From positions 1-52,106 of the forward strand of contig JAFZIJ010000193.1 in NCBI GenBank assembly GCA_017554445.1: a stretch of 52,106 bases of DNA, in the 5' to 3' direction. This stretch comes from Victivallales bacterium. GTDB taxonomy: Bacteria; Verrucomicrobiota; Lentisphaeria; Oligosphaerales; Oligosphaeraceae. Below the pieces are notes generated by a model that ran no database searches, was not told where the DNA came from, and was given only the letters and a program-made list of their open reading frames with translations. Positions 26,029-35,419 of this stretch are shown here, in pieces. A program made the translations under genes and the position numbers. Every line of letters begins with the position of its first letter. Positions within the stretch are counted from its first letter, which is position 1.

Positions 26029-28266
26029 CTACTGCATGACACAAGCCAGTCCGTCCGGCAAATCCACCAGCGGCGTTTTGCCCTTTTCCAGACGGCAGCG
26101 GAGCATGCCTTTCGGCGTCGGCATGGAGATGTCAAACCAATCCAATCCGCAAAGACGCGGCGAAAGCGATATTTTGGCGAAACCAGGCTCTATCATCTTG
26201 AAACCAAGCAATCTAGCGGGCAGTTGCCAGGCGGGCGTTCCACCCCAAACATGAGAGTAATCGAATCCGTAATCCGCCTGCGGTGCGAACCATCCTTCCT
26301 TGAGCCCGCGCGGACATTCCTTCGCCAATGGAATCCATTTACGAAGAATGTCCAGCCCACGCTTTTCAAACAGTCCGCATTTTTCCACCGCCTCCAATAC
26401 ATAATGCATGAAATACGGTTGGACTTCCTGCATGTCGCTGTCAAGCATCCGTTCCAGAAGATTGGTGGCTTCCTGTCCTGTCACAACACCGCACAATACT
26501 GCCAACGTATTGGCGTGACGTGAGAAATGGCGTTCCTGCGTATTGGCCGGTAACCAACGTCCTTTGGCCGCTTCCGTTCCGGGCAGACCATCGAAGAAAA
26601 GCTGTTTATCAGGATCATAAAGCAATGTACGGCAAGCTTTTTGCAATGTCGTTGCTTGTTCGTTGCACGCCTGCGCAACCGCTGTTTTGCCACATTCCGC
26701 ATAAATGCGCGCCGCATCCAGCAACGTGCCATGATAGAAGCAGTTCAACACCGTCTGCCCCAATGATTTGGGTGGATGATGCATGGACTGGCCGCTCACG
26801 ACAAGCCAATCGACGAACATGTAGTCCGGCGGATTATCGATCAGGCCATTCTCCCCGATATACGAACGGAAACGCCCCAACAGCTTGTCCAAAGCAGGCA
26901 GGCATTGTTTCAGCAAATCCTTGTCACATGTGAATTGATAAACCTCCCACATCATGTGGACCCATATCAACGAATACGTCGTATGGAAGAGCCGCCCGCC
27001 ACTGAGCTGCAGAACATGCGCCGTACGAACGACATCCAGAGCGGCTAGCCGCATATCGCCGAACGTTCCCGCCGTCATCATCGCCTCAATGTAATAATCG
27101 CCTGTACAAGCGAGCGGCTCCTGATGTTTCGGACTGTCCAAATGCATGGTCTGACGGCAGATCTGCAATGTCCATTTGCATACATCATAGACGGCGTCTA
27201 GCCCTGTGTCGCTGCAATGGAAACTCCCTTCCTGTCTCACCGGATAGCTGGTGGCGATAATGGAAATTTTTGCATGGACGGGCCTTGCGGCATCAAGACT
27301 ACGCACATTCCATATGACACCACCGATGCTCTGAAGAGCCAGACTGCAAAAATATGAACCGCTATCACCGCCCGTCAGAATCGTCTTTTCCGTGGCGTGG
27401 AGCGCACGCGGATTCTGTTCATATATTCGGGCGGTTATTTCACATGGCGCGTCCGCTTCCATCACCAGATACGCCGCATAGATTCTGTCGAACTTTGCAT
27501 GGCCTTCGCCCGTCGCGCCGCCTTGTACCGTCAGTTCCCCTCCTTCCAATGGTTGCACATTCCATTCATCCCGCACAGGGATCGGTGCAACCATTTCATG
27601 CCAAACATCTTCCACAACGGCTGCAGATGTCCATTCAATCGCTGGAATACGCGCGTCAAACGTTGAACCATTCTGCCAGCCCGGCAGCAGACGGCATTGC
27701 CAGTCCGGTCCTGTATTGACGACAAGATGCTTTCCATCAGCCAGTTGGACATCCGCCTCCATGCGGAAACCGCCCTGTCCTCTGGACATTTCATTGCCGC
27801 GCATCGGCCCCAATCGCACTTCCACCAAAAATTCCAAAACGGCAGGCTTCTTGCCATCCGCCGCTTTCCATACAAATTCATCAGCGAAATACTGCGGCGG
27901 CGTTGACGGTTGGATCCAATCGCTACCAGGCTCGGCAGGCCCTGTCCACAACCGTTCGCCATTCAGAATAATCCGAAAACGCGTGTCACCGCTAGCTCGG
28001 AAATGAATGGATTTCACAGGCTTATCACAATCTATAACCTTTTTGAACTGCACGACGGCAAAGCCCGGCCCATCCGTCACTTTTGGGGAACTATATGTAT
28101 CCTTACGACAATGTTGATGTTGCGGGTACACAAATGGCGACAGCCAAATCCATTGCGACATGCTACTTTCCTTCTGCTTCATTCCTGCGTCCTGCGCAAA
28201 CACGCCGCCTCTTTCAGCGACAACCGTTGTGGCGGCCATCAATTTGATAAACTCCCGTCTGTCCAT
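26029..28266 (-). CDS. Alpha-L-rhamnosidase-like protein (GH78-type), Tat-exported
   Basis: The 745-residue protein starts MDRREFIKLMAATTVVAERG, a twin-arginine signal. A beta-rich N-terminal region (about 40-330) precedes an alpha/alpha six-hairpin catalytic domain. At the position of the GH78 motif D-x-P-x-R-x-E-R-x-G-W-x-GD it reads DSPKHQEPLACTGDYY, so the Glu and the GD remain while the usual Arg residues and GW are replaced. SHVWGGTPAWQLPARLLG near the C-terminus is the usual six-hairpin ending. It probably removes terminal rhamnose or a related sugar outside the cytoplasm. The next gene upstream ends 72 nt away. Confidence 0.82.
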   Translation of the reverse strand: MDRREFIKLMAATTVVAERGGVFAQDAGMKQKESSMSQWIWLSPFVYPQHQHCRKDTYSSPKVTDGPGFAVVQFKKVIDCDKPVKSIHFRASGDTRFRIILNGERLWTGPAEPGSDWIQPSTPPQYFADEFVWKAADGKKPAVLEFLVEVRLGPMRGNEMSRGQGGFRMEADVQLADGKHLVVNTGPDWQCRLLPGWQNGSTFDARIPAIEWTSAAVVEDVWHEMVAPIPVRDEWNVQPLEGGELTVQGGATGEGHAKFDRIYAAYLVMEADAPCEITARIYEQNPRALHATEKTILTGGDSGSYFCSLALQSIGGVIWNVRSLDAARPVHAKISIIATSYPVRQEGSFHCSDTGLDAVYDVCKWTLQICRQTMHLDSPKHQEPLACTGDYYIEAMMTAGTFGDMRLAALDVVRTAHVLQLSGGRLFHTTYSLIWVHMMWEVYQFTCDKDLLKQCLPALDKLLGRFRSYIGENGLIDNPPDYMFVDWLVVSGQSMHHPPKSLGQTVLNCFYHGTLLDAARIYAECGKTAVAQACNEQATTLQKACRTLLYDPDKQLFFDGLPGTEAAKGRWLPANTQERHFSRHANTLAVLCGVVTGQEATNLLERMLDSDMQEVQPYFMHYVLEAVEKCGLFEKRGLDILRKWIPLAKECPRGLKEGWFAPQADYGFDYSHVWGGTPAWQLPARLLGFKMIEPGFAKISLSPRLCGLDWFDISMPTPKGMLRCRLEKGKTPLVDLPDGLACVMQ

Positions 28267-28338
28267 TGCGACGTTTTCCGTTTATTATCCGTTGAAATCA
28301 TGCACCATAACGAGACAAACACGTTATTTCTTCAACGA

Positions 28339-29463
28339 TTATTTTGTTATCGTATTTGCTGTGCAGATTTCCAATTTGTTTGTTGCTTTTTCAATTTTAA
28401 TAACTTTTTGGCATTGAAGCGCACTTATGATCGGACCGATGTCAGGATTGGGAACGTGATAGTTGTTTTTCATCGCCCTCTCCAATTGCCAACACTCCGA
28501 CACTTTCAATCGACCGCTTTGCAAATCAGAGGAAAGAGCCAATGTCATTTCACGCCGATACGCCTTGCCGGCGGAAACGGTCGGCAGCAGCAGGCCATCC
28601 GTCGGAACAAGCGCCTCCAATTCATCTTTGTCATACCATAACGCCTGGCAGTTGCCGCATACATCGATTTCGATATGCCGCTTGCCTGTTGATACTTTTA
28701 AAAGACTCATGGAAGAGCCACAATCTGGACAGATACAACCCGCCTGCTCATGTTGCTTCGCTTTCTCCAGAAGCGCTTTCAATCCCTCCTCCGCAAAGAC
28801 TGTTTTCAAAGATGACAATTTGATGGTCATGCCACCGCAGGCCTTGCACATCCTGCATGTTTGATTGGATTTTGTCTTGCCTTCGCTCAATTCACCGCCG
28901 CATCTTGGGCAAGCGGTCGGCTTTTTCGTTTTCGGTGCAGGCGGCTGTGCAACAGGCTTCTTAGGCAATTGAATTTCAAAGAATTTCGTACATGCCGATC
29001 GGAAACTCGCCGGCGCCTTGATGTCGCCAAAACCATATACGGTTTTGCCTTCTTCACGGATTTTCGCGGCAAGTCCCGTAAAATCGCTATCGCTCGACAC
29101 AATGCAAAATCCCTTGCATGGACCTTTATAAAGAAGAGCCATCGCATCGATGACGAGAGCAATATCAGCCGCATTCTTATGGGTCACATTGCTGACTTGC
29201 GGACAGGCGACAATTCCGTTTTCCCGTAGCACCGCCGCCCATCCATCCGTACTGGAAAAGCAACTGACCATCCCGTAAGCACGTCTGACAATCGGCTCCC
29301 CTAGCCCACGGACTGTCTTGAATATATCCGCTACTGAAGCAGGACTAATATTATCGGCGTCAATCAAAACGGCAAGTGCTTGCGATTGAGTATTTTCATC
29401 ATTAACGGGCGCTTTTTCTTCCGTCTTGCCAAATCCGATTATTCTCATCAGTTCTTCTTTCAT
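28339..29463 (-). CDS. NYN (PIN-like) domain protein with zinc ribbons
   Basis: The ATG at 29463 follows AAGAAGG and avoids the overlap that the longer in-frame reading would have with the previous gene. Residues 29-165 form a LabA-type NYN nuclease domain: AVLIDADNIS (Asp35, Asp37), KNAADIALVIDAM (Asp100, Asp106) and IVSSDSDFTGLA (Asp125, Asp127). After a Pro/Lys linker come cysteine-rich modules: CPRCGG with CRMCKACGG (185-210), then CPDCGSS and DVCGNCQALWYDKDELEAL (245-284), the last being a TFIIB-type zinc finger. NYN proteins cleave RNA; the metal sites look complete. The setting among glycan genes is unexpected. The C-terminal 90 residues are unassigned. Confidence 0.85.
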   Translation of the reverse strand: MKEELMRIIGFGKTEEKAPVNDENTQSQALAVLIDADNISPASVADIFKTVRGLGEPIVRRAYGMVSCFSSTDGWAAVLRENGIVACPQVSNVTHKNAADIALVIDAMALLYKGPCKGFCIVSSDSDFTGLAAKIREEGKTVYGFGDIKAPASFRSACTKFFEIQLPKKPVAQPPAPKTKKPTACPRCGGELSEGKTKSNQTCRMCKACGGMTIKLSSLKTVFAEEGLKALLEKAKQHEQAGCICPDCGSSMSLLKVSTGKRHIEIDVCGNCQALWYDKDELEALVPTDGLLLPTVSAGKAYRREMTLALSSDLQSGRLKVSECWQLERAMKNNYHVPNPDIGPIISALQCQKVIKIEKATNKLEICTANTITK

Positions 29464-29492
29464 GCATGCGCCTTCTTCTCTCGTCACGCCTT

Positions 29493-31133
29493 CTACGGGC
29501 ATTTTACCAACTTCGCATCATCGAAAATTATCTTGCCCTTCACATCCGTTCCACCGAGCAGGACTGCCGTGAAACTCACGCCCGCCGGCACGGTGACACA
29601 GACACTCGCCGTGCACCATCCGTCCGCGTCAGGCTTGCCTGCCTCCACGGTTCTGTCCTCATCCTCGCAGCACCATTTTTTGTCCGCATCCTGCCAGCGG
29701 AATCTGAGCGTGGCTACCACCGTTGGATTTTCCCGCCAGATTTTTGCACTGAACACGTATGTTTCACCAAAAACGACTGGATACGTCTGCAAGTAACACG
29801 CGTTGAGGACATTGGCAAAGAAAGCGCCATGTGCGGAACCAGCCCCGTGATCCAAGCCATACGTCCCACGAGACTGGGCGGACTGCCAGAATGCCCAATG
29901 GGGCACGCTCGGTTTCGCCGCCGTCGCATCATATCCCGTCAAATCTTCGAAATCAGGATTTTTCAACAAGTTAGGTTCATTGCCTGTCAGTCTCGCCTGT
30001 GCATTCGCGGCATATGCTTCCGGATTGAAAACCCACCGCAATCCTTCGGTGACGCCAGGCGAACGGCTTTCCCACGAGCGAAGATTCTCCGGTTCATCCC
30101 GCCACCACGAGCCTTTCTCTCCCCACGTCCAGATGTACTTGTCCGTGACTTTCATCGCATGTTTCATGTTTTCAAGGAAATACAACGTACGGTCGGGATG
30201 CCCTTCCCAATCCAGTTTCTTCGCCCAATGGCTGTCGCTTTTGATGAAATACGGATCAAGATAGAAGGCCGGCGCCAAATGCGTCTGCGTCTTCGCCTTG
30301 ACGATATTCGCCTCATCCACGGCGGCCAGATAAGTGTGGAAGACTTGATTGGCCATCGCCTGGAAGTCCTTCCCGTCAGCGGCATGATAGCCGTTGGTCT
30401 CATTGCCGTCGATGATGGTGACGGTCGGCGGCAAGTTGTCATAGACGCCGTTCATGAAATGGATGAACGTGTCGTGGTAATCATCGTTTTTCACCTTGAA
30501 AAACGCAAACTGGACATGACTATGCCAGAAGAAGCAGAAAAACGTCATGTCGGGGAATGGTCCGAAAATGGCATCCGCGAACTGCCGTCCGCGCAGTCTG
30601 GCCTGCCGTCTGGATTCCTCCAACGTATGGCCCCACGAATCTTTATGCAGAAACAGTTGCTCGCCATAGACTTCGGGATCGAACGCCAATCCTTTCATGC
30701 CGCATTCCTTTGCGATTTCGGACATGATGCGGAAGTTGTTGCAGACGGCCTCCCAGTCGCTGTCCGAAAACAACGAAACATTGCCCGGGCAAACTCCCGT
30801 GCGGATAAAATTGTCTGTAAACTGCTTGAATTCCGTGTGTTTCAAATCATCAATGGCCTGCGCAAACCATTCCTTTTTCCATGGAATCGGCGAAAAGATC
30901 GTGCTGTGGCGACAAGTGATCTGCTTGCCCTCCCACATCGGTTTCGCGATCACATGGATGCCCAAACCATGGTATGGCGTACACGCCTCCATCTCATGGA
31001 TATGTTCGCGCAAATACTTCGTATCAGGTGAATTCCATGAAAATTCAATCAGTTTCGGAGATGCCGGTTGCCACAGTTCCGCGCAAGCCGCAGCGCACAT
31101 GGATAGAATGCATATTACAGTCGTTTTCATCAT
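29493..31133 (-). CDS. Secreted protein with barrel-like domain and C-terminal jelly-roll, unknown
   Basis: Starting at MMKTTVICILSMCAAACAE (31133) the product has about 546 residues with a signal peptide. The central part (about 30-370) reads like an (alpha/beta) barrel, with CGMKGLAFDPEVYGEQ and TVTIIDGNETNGYH as acid-bearing strand ends. The last 160 residues (from PNLLKNPDFEDL) match the CBM4/9-like jelly-roll pattern seen in other secreted proteins of this window. No catalytic family could be named. No clear ribosome site precedes either possible ATG. It lies 63 nt after the PHP-like gene and 29 nt before the NYN gene. Confidence 0.75.
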   Translation of the reverse strand: MMKTTVICILSMCAAACAELWQPASPKLIEFSWNSPDTKYLREHIHEMEACTPYHGLGIHVIAKPMWEGKQITCRHSTIFSPIPWKKEWFAQAIDDLKHTEFKQFTDNFIRTGVCPGNVSLFSDSDWEAVCNNFRIMSEIAKECGMKGLAFDPEVYGEQLFLHKDSWGHTLEESRRQARLRGRQFADAIFGPFPDMTFFCFFWHSHVQFAFFKVKNDDYHDTFIHFMNGVYDNLPPTVTIIDGNETNGYHAADGKDFQAMANQVFHTYLAAVDEANIVKAKTQTHLAPAFYLDPYFIKSDSHWAKKLDWEGHPDRTLYFLENMKHAMKVTDKYIWTWGEKGSWWRDEPENLRSWESRSPGVTEGLRWVFNPEAYAANAQARLTGNEPNLLKNPDFEDLTGYDATAAKPSVPHWAFWQSAQSRGTYGLDHGAGSAHGAFFANVLNACYLQTYPVVFGETYVFSAKIWRENPTVVATLRFRWQDADKKWCCEDEDRTVEAGKPDADGWCTASVCVTVPAGVSFTAVLLGGTDVKGKIIFDDAKLVKCP

Positions 31134-31147
31134 ATTGCAATTGATGT

Positions 31148-31200
31148 TAACCACTAACCAACGGCCGCGCAGGAGCGCGGCCCTCCCGACTAACCACTAA
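31148..31200. repeat. Palindromic element flanked by a 10-bp direct repeat
   Basis: GGCCGCGC (31163-31170), an AGGA loop and GCGCGGCC (31175-31182) form a perfect 8-bp GC hairpin. TAACCACTAA stands on both sides (31148-31157 and 31191-31200). It fills the whole gap between the PHP-like gene's stop and the next gene's start. A hairpin without a T-run argues against a normal terminator. Confidence 0.55.
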
Positions 31201-32444
31201 TCCAGCATGAACGGCTGCGAGTAGATGATCTCGCCGCTGTCATCCGTCGCGAACGCCTTGATGCGCAGGAAGATGTGTTTGCCGTAGTCTTCCTTGGCAA
31301 CTTTGAATTCCAATTTGTCTGTTTCTGTTTCCTTCACCACGCCTTGCTTGGAGATGACTTGGAAACGCGCCTTTTTGTCGGTCGTGGCAAGCAACGTTTC
31401 GCCATCGAAGCGGATGGCCGTGAAATTGAGAATGCCGCGTCCTTTGATCGCGCCGAACCAATTGCCCTGCCGATAAGCTTTCAGGCATTCGTGGACAGTC
31501 TTCTCCTTTACAATGAGAACATTTGTCCCTTCCGTAACGCTCCAGTCTGGAACAAAGAAGCCAAAGCACTGACGTCCAAGACCTAACGCATAGTCCCAGT
31601 AGTCTTCGCAATAGGCTTTGCTCCACGGATACATCTCGCTTTTGACACAGCCTTGGTTATAGACTTCAATGCCCAAAACGCGCGGATCGTGGTCCAGCAT
31701 CTCCATCATGTGTTCGTATTTCAGACGGCTCCATGCTGGATGGTTGATGGTGACGCCACCGCCATCCGGATAGATCAGGCCATCAATCATACGGTCGATG
31801 GCAAGCCGCCATGGCTCGCCTGAACCGAAATGATAGCCATGGCTCATGGACTTGTAGAAATTGCGCGCATCAAACGTTCCGGAAGCGAAAGCGGAGCCTG
31901 GAGCGCATAAATGCGTCGGACTGCCGACAAAGCCGTGATGTTCCGCGTTCGGGGCTTCCAAGATGCCTTCCGGCAATGGCTTGAACATCGGCCCGCCTTC
32001 CTTGAACGGAAACGCGGCGCGGTATTTCTCCTCCACTTCGCCAATCCATGGCTCGACGATTTTGTTCCAGTCAAACGGTCCGTTCGTGCGAACACCCTTG
32101 AACATCACGGGAAAAACATGATGCACGCGGTAGTAGTTGACCGTCATTTTGCTGGCGGGGCAGTACGGTGCCGACGGATAGTAGTTGGAAAGCGTCAGAA
32201 GCCCGAATCCACGTTTGAGATAGCCATCCATCATCCCCTGACTGGTGCAATGGCCATGGGACGTCGTATGAATCTGGAAGGAATGCACCCAATCCACGTC
32301 GCTGTACGGTCTGCGGTTGCGTTCTGGAACTTTCATCTTATCCTCCTGTTTTTTCTGCGCGTCATCAGCAAAAAGTTTGCTTCCATCAGCCGCGACCGCC
32401 GTCGTAGCCGCCATCAATTTGATAAAATCCCGTCTGTCCATCAT
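31197..32444 (-). CDS. PHP-like metal-dependent phosphoesterase, Tat-exported
   Basis: The 415-residue protein starts MMDRRDFIKLMAATTAVAAD, a twin-arginine signal nearly the same as that of the rhamnosidase-like protein. HSFQIHTTSHGHCTSQG near 55-70 and TINHPAWSRLKY plus GIEVYNQG further on resemble the His-rich metal site of PHP-domain proteins (H-x-H-T, NHP, E-x-x-N). The last 70 residues are a small beta domain. The natural substrate of such secreted PHP-like proteins is not known. It is the first gene of the minus-strand glycan block. Confidence 0.72.
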   Translation of the reverse strand: MMDRRDFIKLMAATTAVAADGSKLFADDAQKKQEDKMKVPERNRRPYSDVDWVHSFQIHTTSHGHCTSQGMMDGYLKRGFGLLTLSNYYPSAPYCPASKMTVNYYRVHHVFPVMFKGVRTNGPFDWNKIVEPWIGEVEEKYRAAFPFKEGGPMFKPLPEGILEAPNAEHHGFVGSPTHLCAPGSAFASGTFDARNFYKSMSHGYHFGSGEPWRLAIDRMIDGLIYPDGGGVTINHPAWSRLKYEHMMEMLDHDPRVLGIEVYNQGCVKSEMYPWSKAYCEDYWDYALGLGRQCFGFFVPDWSVTEGTNVLIVKEKTVHECLKAYRQGNWFGAIKGRGILNFTAIRFDGETLLATTDKKARFQVISKQGVVKETETDKLEFKVAKEDYGKHIFLRIKAFATDDSGEIIYSQPFMLD

Positions 32445-32623
32445 GATAAAACCTGTGGTTTGAGTGGATACAGCATAAAACTATTTTTCATGTAAAATAC
32501 ATGCCTTCAAGCCGTCTTCAAGTTCCTGAAAGGAAAAACAACGGCTCGCTTGCATCGATGGGATTTCCATTATATTAAAAAGGTATCATTAAAATAGAAG
32601 CAACCAGTCAGTCAAACACACAA

Positions 32624-33358
32624 ATGAACAAAGAGGAGACCATCGTCTATGCCGTAAACGGCTCCACGAAATACTCGAAGGACGGGCATTTCGTAGATAT
32701 GCCGCCAGGCTGGGAGTTTGTGCCTTCTGGCAATCCGGCCTTGACACGACGCCTGAAAGCATCCGCTCCGGACCACTGGGTCGTCATGCGAAAATTCGGA
32801 CGAAAAGAGTTTGCCGTGGGCCTTTGCGTCCCGTCCGGTTTAGCCGACGGCATCCTTGAACAGCTTGAAATCGAACATGATACGCCGGAATATCAAAAGA
32901 GGTTGGAGGCCAGCCGAAAACGCAGAGAAAAACAACAGGAAGAATATCAGGAGGATTTCGAAGCCGCTGTTCTCGACTTTCTCGCCTTCCATGAACGATG
33001 GCATGATCTGGCCGTGCAATTCGCCAAAGCGGTGACGGCGTTCACAACGCCCGTCGGAAGCGGAACGGTCGCCCGAACGAAACGCATTCCCATCGAAGAA
33101 CGGGCCCGCGCAGCCGTCATCGCCTGGATGCGCCATAACACGACCGATTACGACCGACGCTATATTCCGCGCATCGCGGGAAAGCGTCATGATGTACGGC
33201 GCGAACTGGCCCATGAATCGTTGTTTCTGCTATCTGCATATCGAGGCGGCCATGATGCTCCGCCGGACTGCCCTCTTCAAAAGGCGCTGTCCAAATTGAA
33301 TGAAAAGAACGACAAGCCATTGTCCCGCAAACCAAAAGGCACTGATTTCTGGTTATAA
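32624..33358 (+). CDS. DUF2293 domain protein
   Basis: The 244-residue protein carries DUF2293 in its C-terminal half (about 145-215): RTKRIPIEERARAAVIAWMR followed by TDYDRRYIPRIAGKRHDVRR. A glutamate/lysine-rich helical stretch (about 88-112) connects it to an N-terminal beta-rich part containing PPGWEFVPSGNPALTRR. There is no signal peptide and no clear ribosome site before the ATG. DUF2293 has no established function that I know of; the pattern of basic helices suggests nucleic-acid contact. It stands alone between the glycan block and the next secreted protein. Confidence 0.8.
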   Translation: MNKEETIVYAVNGSTKYSKDGHFVDMPPGWEFVPSGNPALTRRLKASAPDHWVVMRKFGRKEFAVGLCVPSGLADGILEQLEIEHDTPEYQKRLEASRKRREKQQEEYQEDFEAAVLDFLAFHERWHDLAVQFAKAVTAFTTPVGSGTVARTKRIPIEERARAAVIAWMRHNTTDYDRRYIPRIAGKRHDVRRELAHESLFLLSAYRGGHDAPPDCPLQKALSKLNEKNDKPLSRKPKGTDFWL

Positions 33359-33399
33359 AAACAATAAGACAATCACCATAGAAAGACAAAGGAAAAAGG

Positions 33400-35418
33400 A
33401 TGAGAAGAATGAACAGACTCTTGGTTATCACGTCGTTATGCAGCACCATGCTGATCGGTCAGAAACTGGCGGATTTCGCGCCGTATCAAAAGGATGAAGG
33501 CACGAAAGGCACGATCCTTTCGCTTGATTTTGAAAAAGGCCTGCCCCCCGAATTTGTTCTCGCGAAAGGCTATCAGTGCGGCTGGGGCTACGGCGAAAAC
33601 GGCAACGGCGGCCTCATGCTGAAGCGCGGCCCAGGCGAAAAATATGTGTTCAGCAATCTTCGCATACCCAACATGAAGGCGGGAAACGTCTATAAATTCA
33701 GAGCGTCGGTCAGGCTTTCCGGCATCAAAATGAAAAACGGCCAACCACTTGCGGATCGCGAAGTTCCCGTCGTCGGATTCGATTTCAACGACGATAAGAA
33801 CAGCTACCTCAGCTGCCATTATTTTTCAGCCCATGTCGTAAAAGGCGAATGCGATTGGACGACGTTGGAAGGCAACTTCACCATGGAAGGGGCAGGTGCC
33901 GCCCTCGTGCTTTTCCTGAAGGAATACAGTTGCGACGCATGCCAGTGGGACAACATCTCCATCGAACTAGTCGGTAAGCAGGAGAATGTCATCTATCCCA
34001 TTCTGCCCAAGATGCTTAAGCTTGACAAAGACGGGCTGGTCAAGATGCGCACGGCCCTGCTGAACGCCGGTGACGAAGAGAAGGATTTCATCCTCTTCGC
34101 GCAGCTTCCGGACAAACGCGAATTCGTCGCGCCGATCACCGACAGCTTCTCGTATTTCAAATTTGGTCAGCTTCCCGAAGGCATCACGAAAATCAAATTC
34201 ATGCTCGGCGACATGCGGAGCAAGAAAATCGTCACGCAAGACGAATATCCGTTCCAGTTCACGACCGCCACGCCGCCCGAAGGAGCCGTCACATTGGACG
34301 AATCCGGCCGTGCCTTCATCGACGGCAAGCCTTTCTTCCCGCTCGGCATGTTCTGGGAAAGCGTCAACATGATGCCGCCCGACATCGAACGGATGACATC
34401 CATGGGCGTCAACTGCGTGCTCCCCTACCGTTCCTTCCGCTTCAGACTGCCTGATAAACAGGACGGCAACTCATCCATCGCAGACATCCGCCGCAGTATG
34501 GACATTCTTCACAAGAGCGGTATCAAACTGATTTTCTGCATGCTGGACGTCTATGGACACCACGGTGAAGTGAAACGCTTCGAAGGTGTTGAAGGGATGT
34601 ATGAAATCATCCGTGTCGTTGTCAACGGGCTGAAAGACCATCCCGCCCTGCTCGGTTGGTATATCTCCGACGAAAATCCGTTGAGCGACATGCCGATGCT
34701 CCGCAAGATGCGTTTCCTCATCAACGAACTGGATCCGTTCCATCCCGTCTATACGCTCAGCGACCGCACACGCAACTACGTTTTCTTCGCGCCGACGGGC
34801 GATGTCTTCCTCGCGGATTCCTATCCTGTCCGCAACGAAACAACGCAATCCATGTTGCCAATCCGCAACTGCTTCCGTGCCTCCGAAGAGAGTTCGCGCA
34901 TCGGTATCTGGTGGCTGCCGCAGATTTTCAACTGGGGCATCTACCAATGCCCGCGCACAGGCCAGCCCTATAGCGACACTCGCTATCCGACCGAAGAGGA
35001 GATGCGTTCCCATAACATGTTGGCGCTCAACCATCGCGCACGTGCCGTCATCCCCTACGCCTACAATTCCGTCGCACGCCATGACGCCTACGATCCGGGC
35101 GCTAGCACGCGTTTCTGGCCGCTCGTCACCAACGTCATGAAACTCAACAAGGAACTGGAGCCATTCTTTATAGCGACGGCAAATCCGCTCAAGCTCTTCG
35201 AAGAGAAAATTGGCGACGCCATCGTCGAAGCCCGCCTCCACACCGCCGACAGCGGGAAGCAAATCGTCGTCATCACATCGGACGGTCCGGGCGACGTCAA
35301 AGCCGTCATCAAAGTTGGCAAGACTGGCCTGAAATCACGCTTCGGGCACACGAAGGATCTGGGCAACGGCTCCTACGAATTCACCGCCACGAATACAGCA
35401 TCTGATATCCTCGAATAA
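33400..35418 (+). CDS. Secreted glycosidase-like protein with N-terminal jelly-roll and TIM barrel
   Basis: The 672-residue protein has a signal peptide (RLLVITSLCSTMLIGQ), a CBM-like jelly-roll (about 35-190), a beta-sandwich (about 200-290) and a barrel from about 300 to 560 that opens with GRAFIDGKPFFPLGMFWE, the typical start of GH2/GH5-like catalytic domains. Glu425 in LLGWYISDENP takes the position of the acid/base at strand 4. Other strand ends, such as IGIWWLPQIFNWG, are aromatic. AGGA lies 6 nt before the first ATG. Substrate is unknown. Confidence 0.8.
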   Translation: MRRMNRLLVITSLCSTMLIGQKLADFAPYQKDEGTKGTILSLDFEKGLPPEFVLAKGYQCGWGYGENGNGGLMLKRGPGEKYVFSNLRIPNMKAGNVYKFRASVRLSGIKMKNGQPLADREVPVVGFDFNDDKNSYLSCHYFSAHVVKGECDWTTLEGNFTMEGAGAALVLFLKEYSCDACQWDNISIELVGKQENVIYPILPKMLKLDKDGLVKMRTALLNAGDEEKDFILFAQLPDKREFVAPITDSFSYFKFGQLPEGITKIKFMLGDMRSKKIVTQDEYPFQFTTATPPEGAVTLDESGRAFIDGKPFFPLGMFWESVNMMPPDIERMTSMGVNCVLPYRSFRFRLPDKQDGNSSIADIRRSMDILHKSGIKLIFCMLDVYGHHGEVKRFEGVEGMYEIIRVVVNGLKDHPALLGWYISDENPLSDMPMLRKMRFLINELDPFHPVYTLSDRTRNYVFFAPTGDVFLADSYPVRNETTQSMLPIRNCFRASEESSRIGIWWLPQIFNWGIYQCPRTGQPYSDTRYPTEEEMRSHNMLALNHRARAVIPYAYNSVARHDAYDPGASTRFWPLVTNVMKLNKELEPFFIATANPLKLFEEKIGDAIVEARLHTADSGKQIVVITSDGPGDVKAVIKVGKTGLKSRFGHTKDLGNGSYEFTATNTASDILE

Positions 35419-35419
35419 G

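Noticed and set aside
28290..28346. Regulatory hairpin between the NYN and rhamnosidase-like genes
   Set aside because: GTTGAA/TTCAAC and ATAACG/CGTTAT can pair, but the loops are large and there is no T-run, so the structure is weak.
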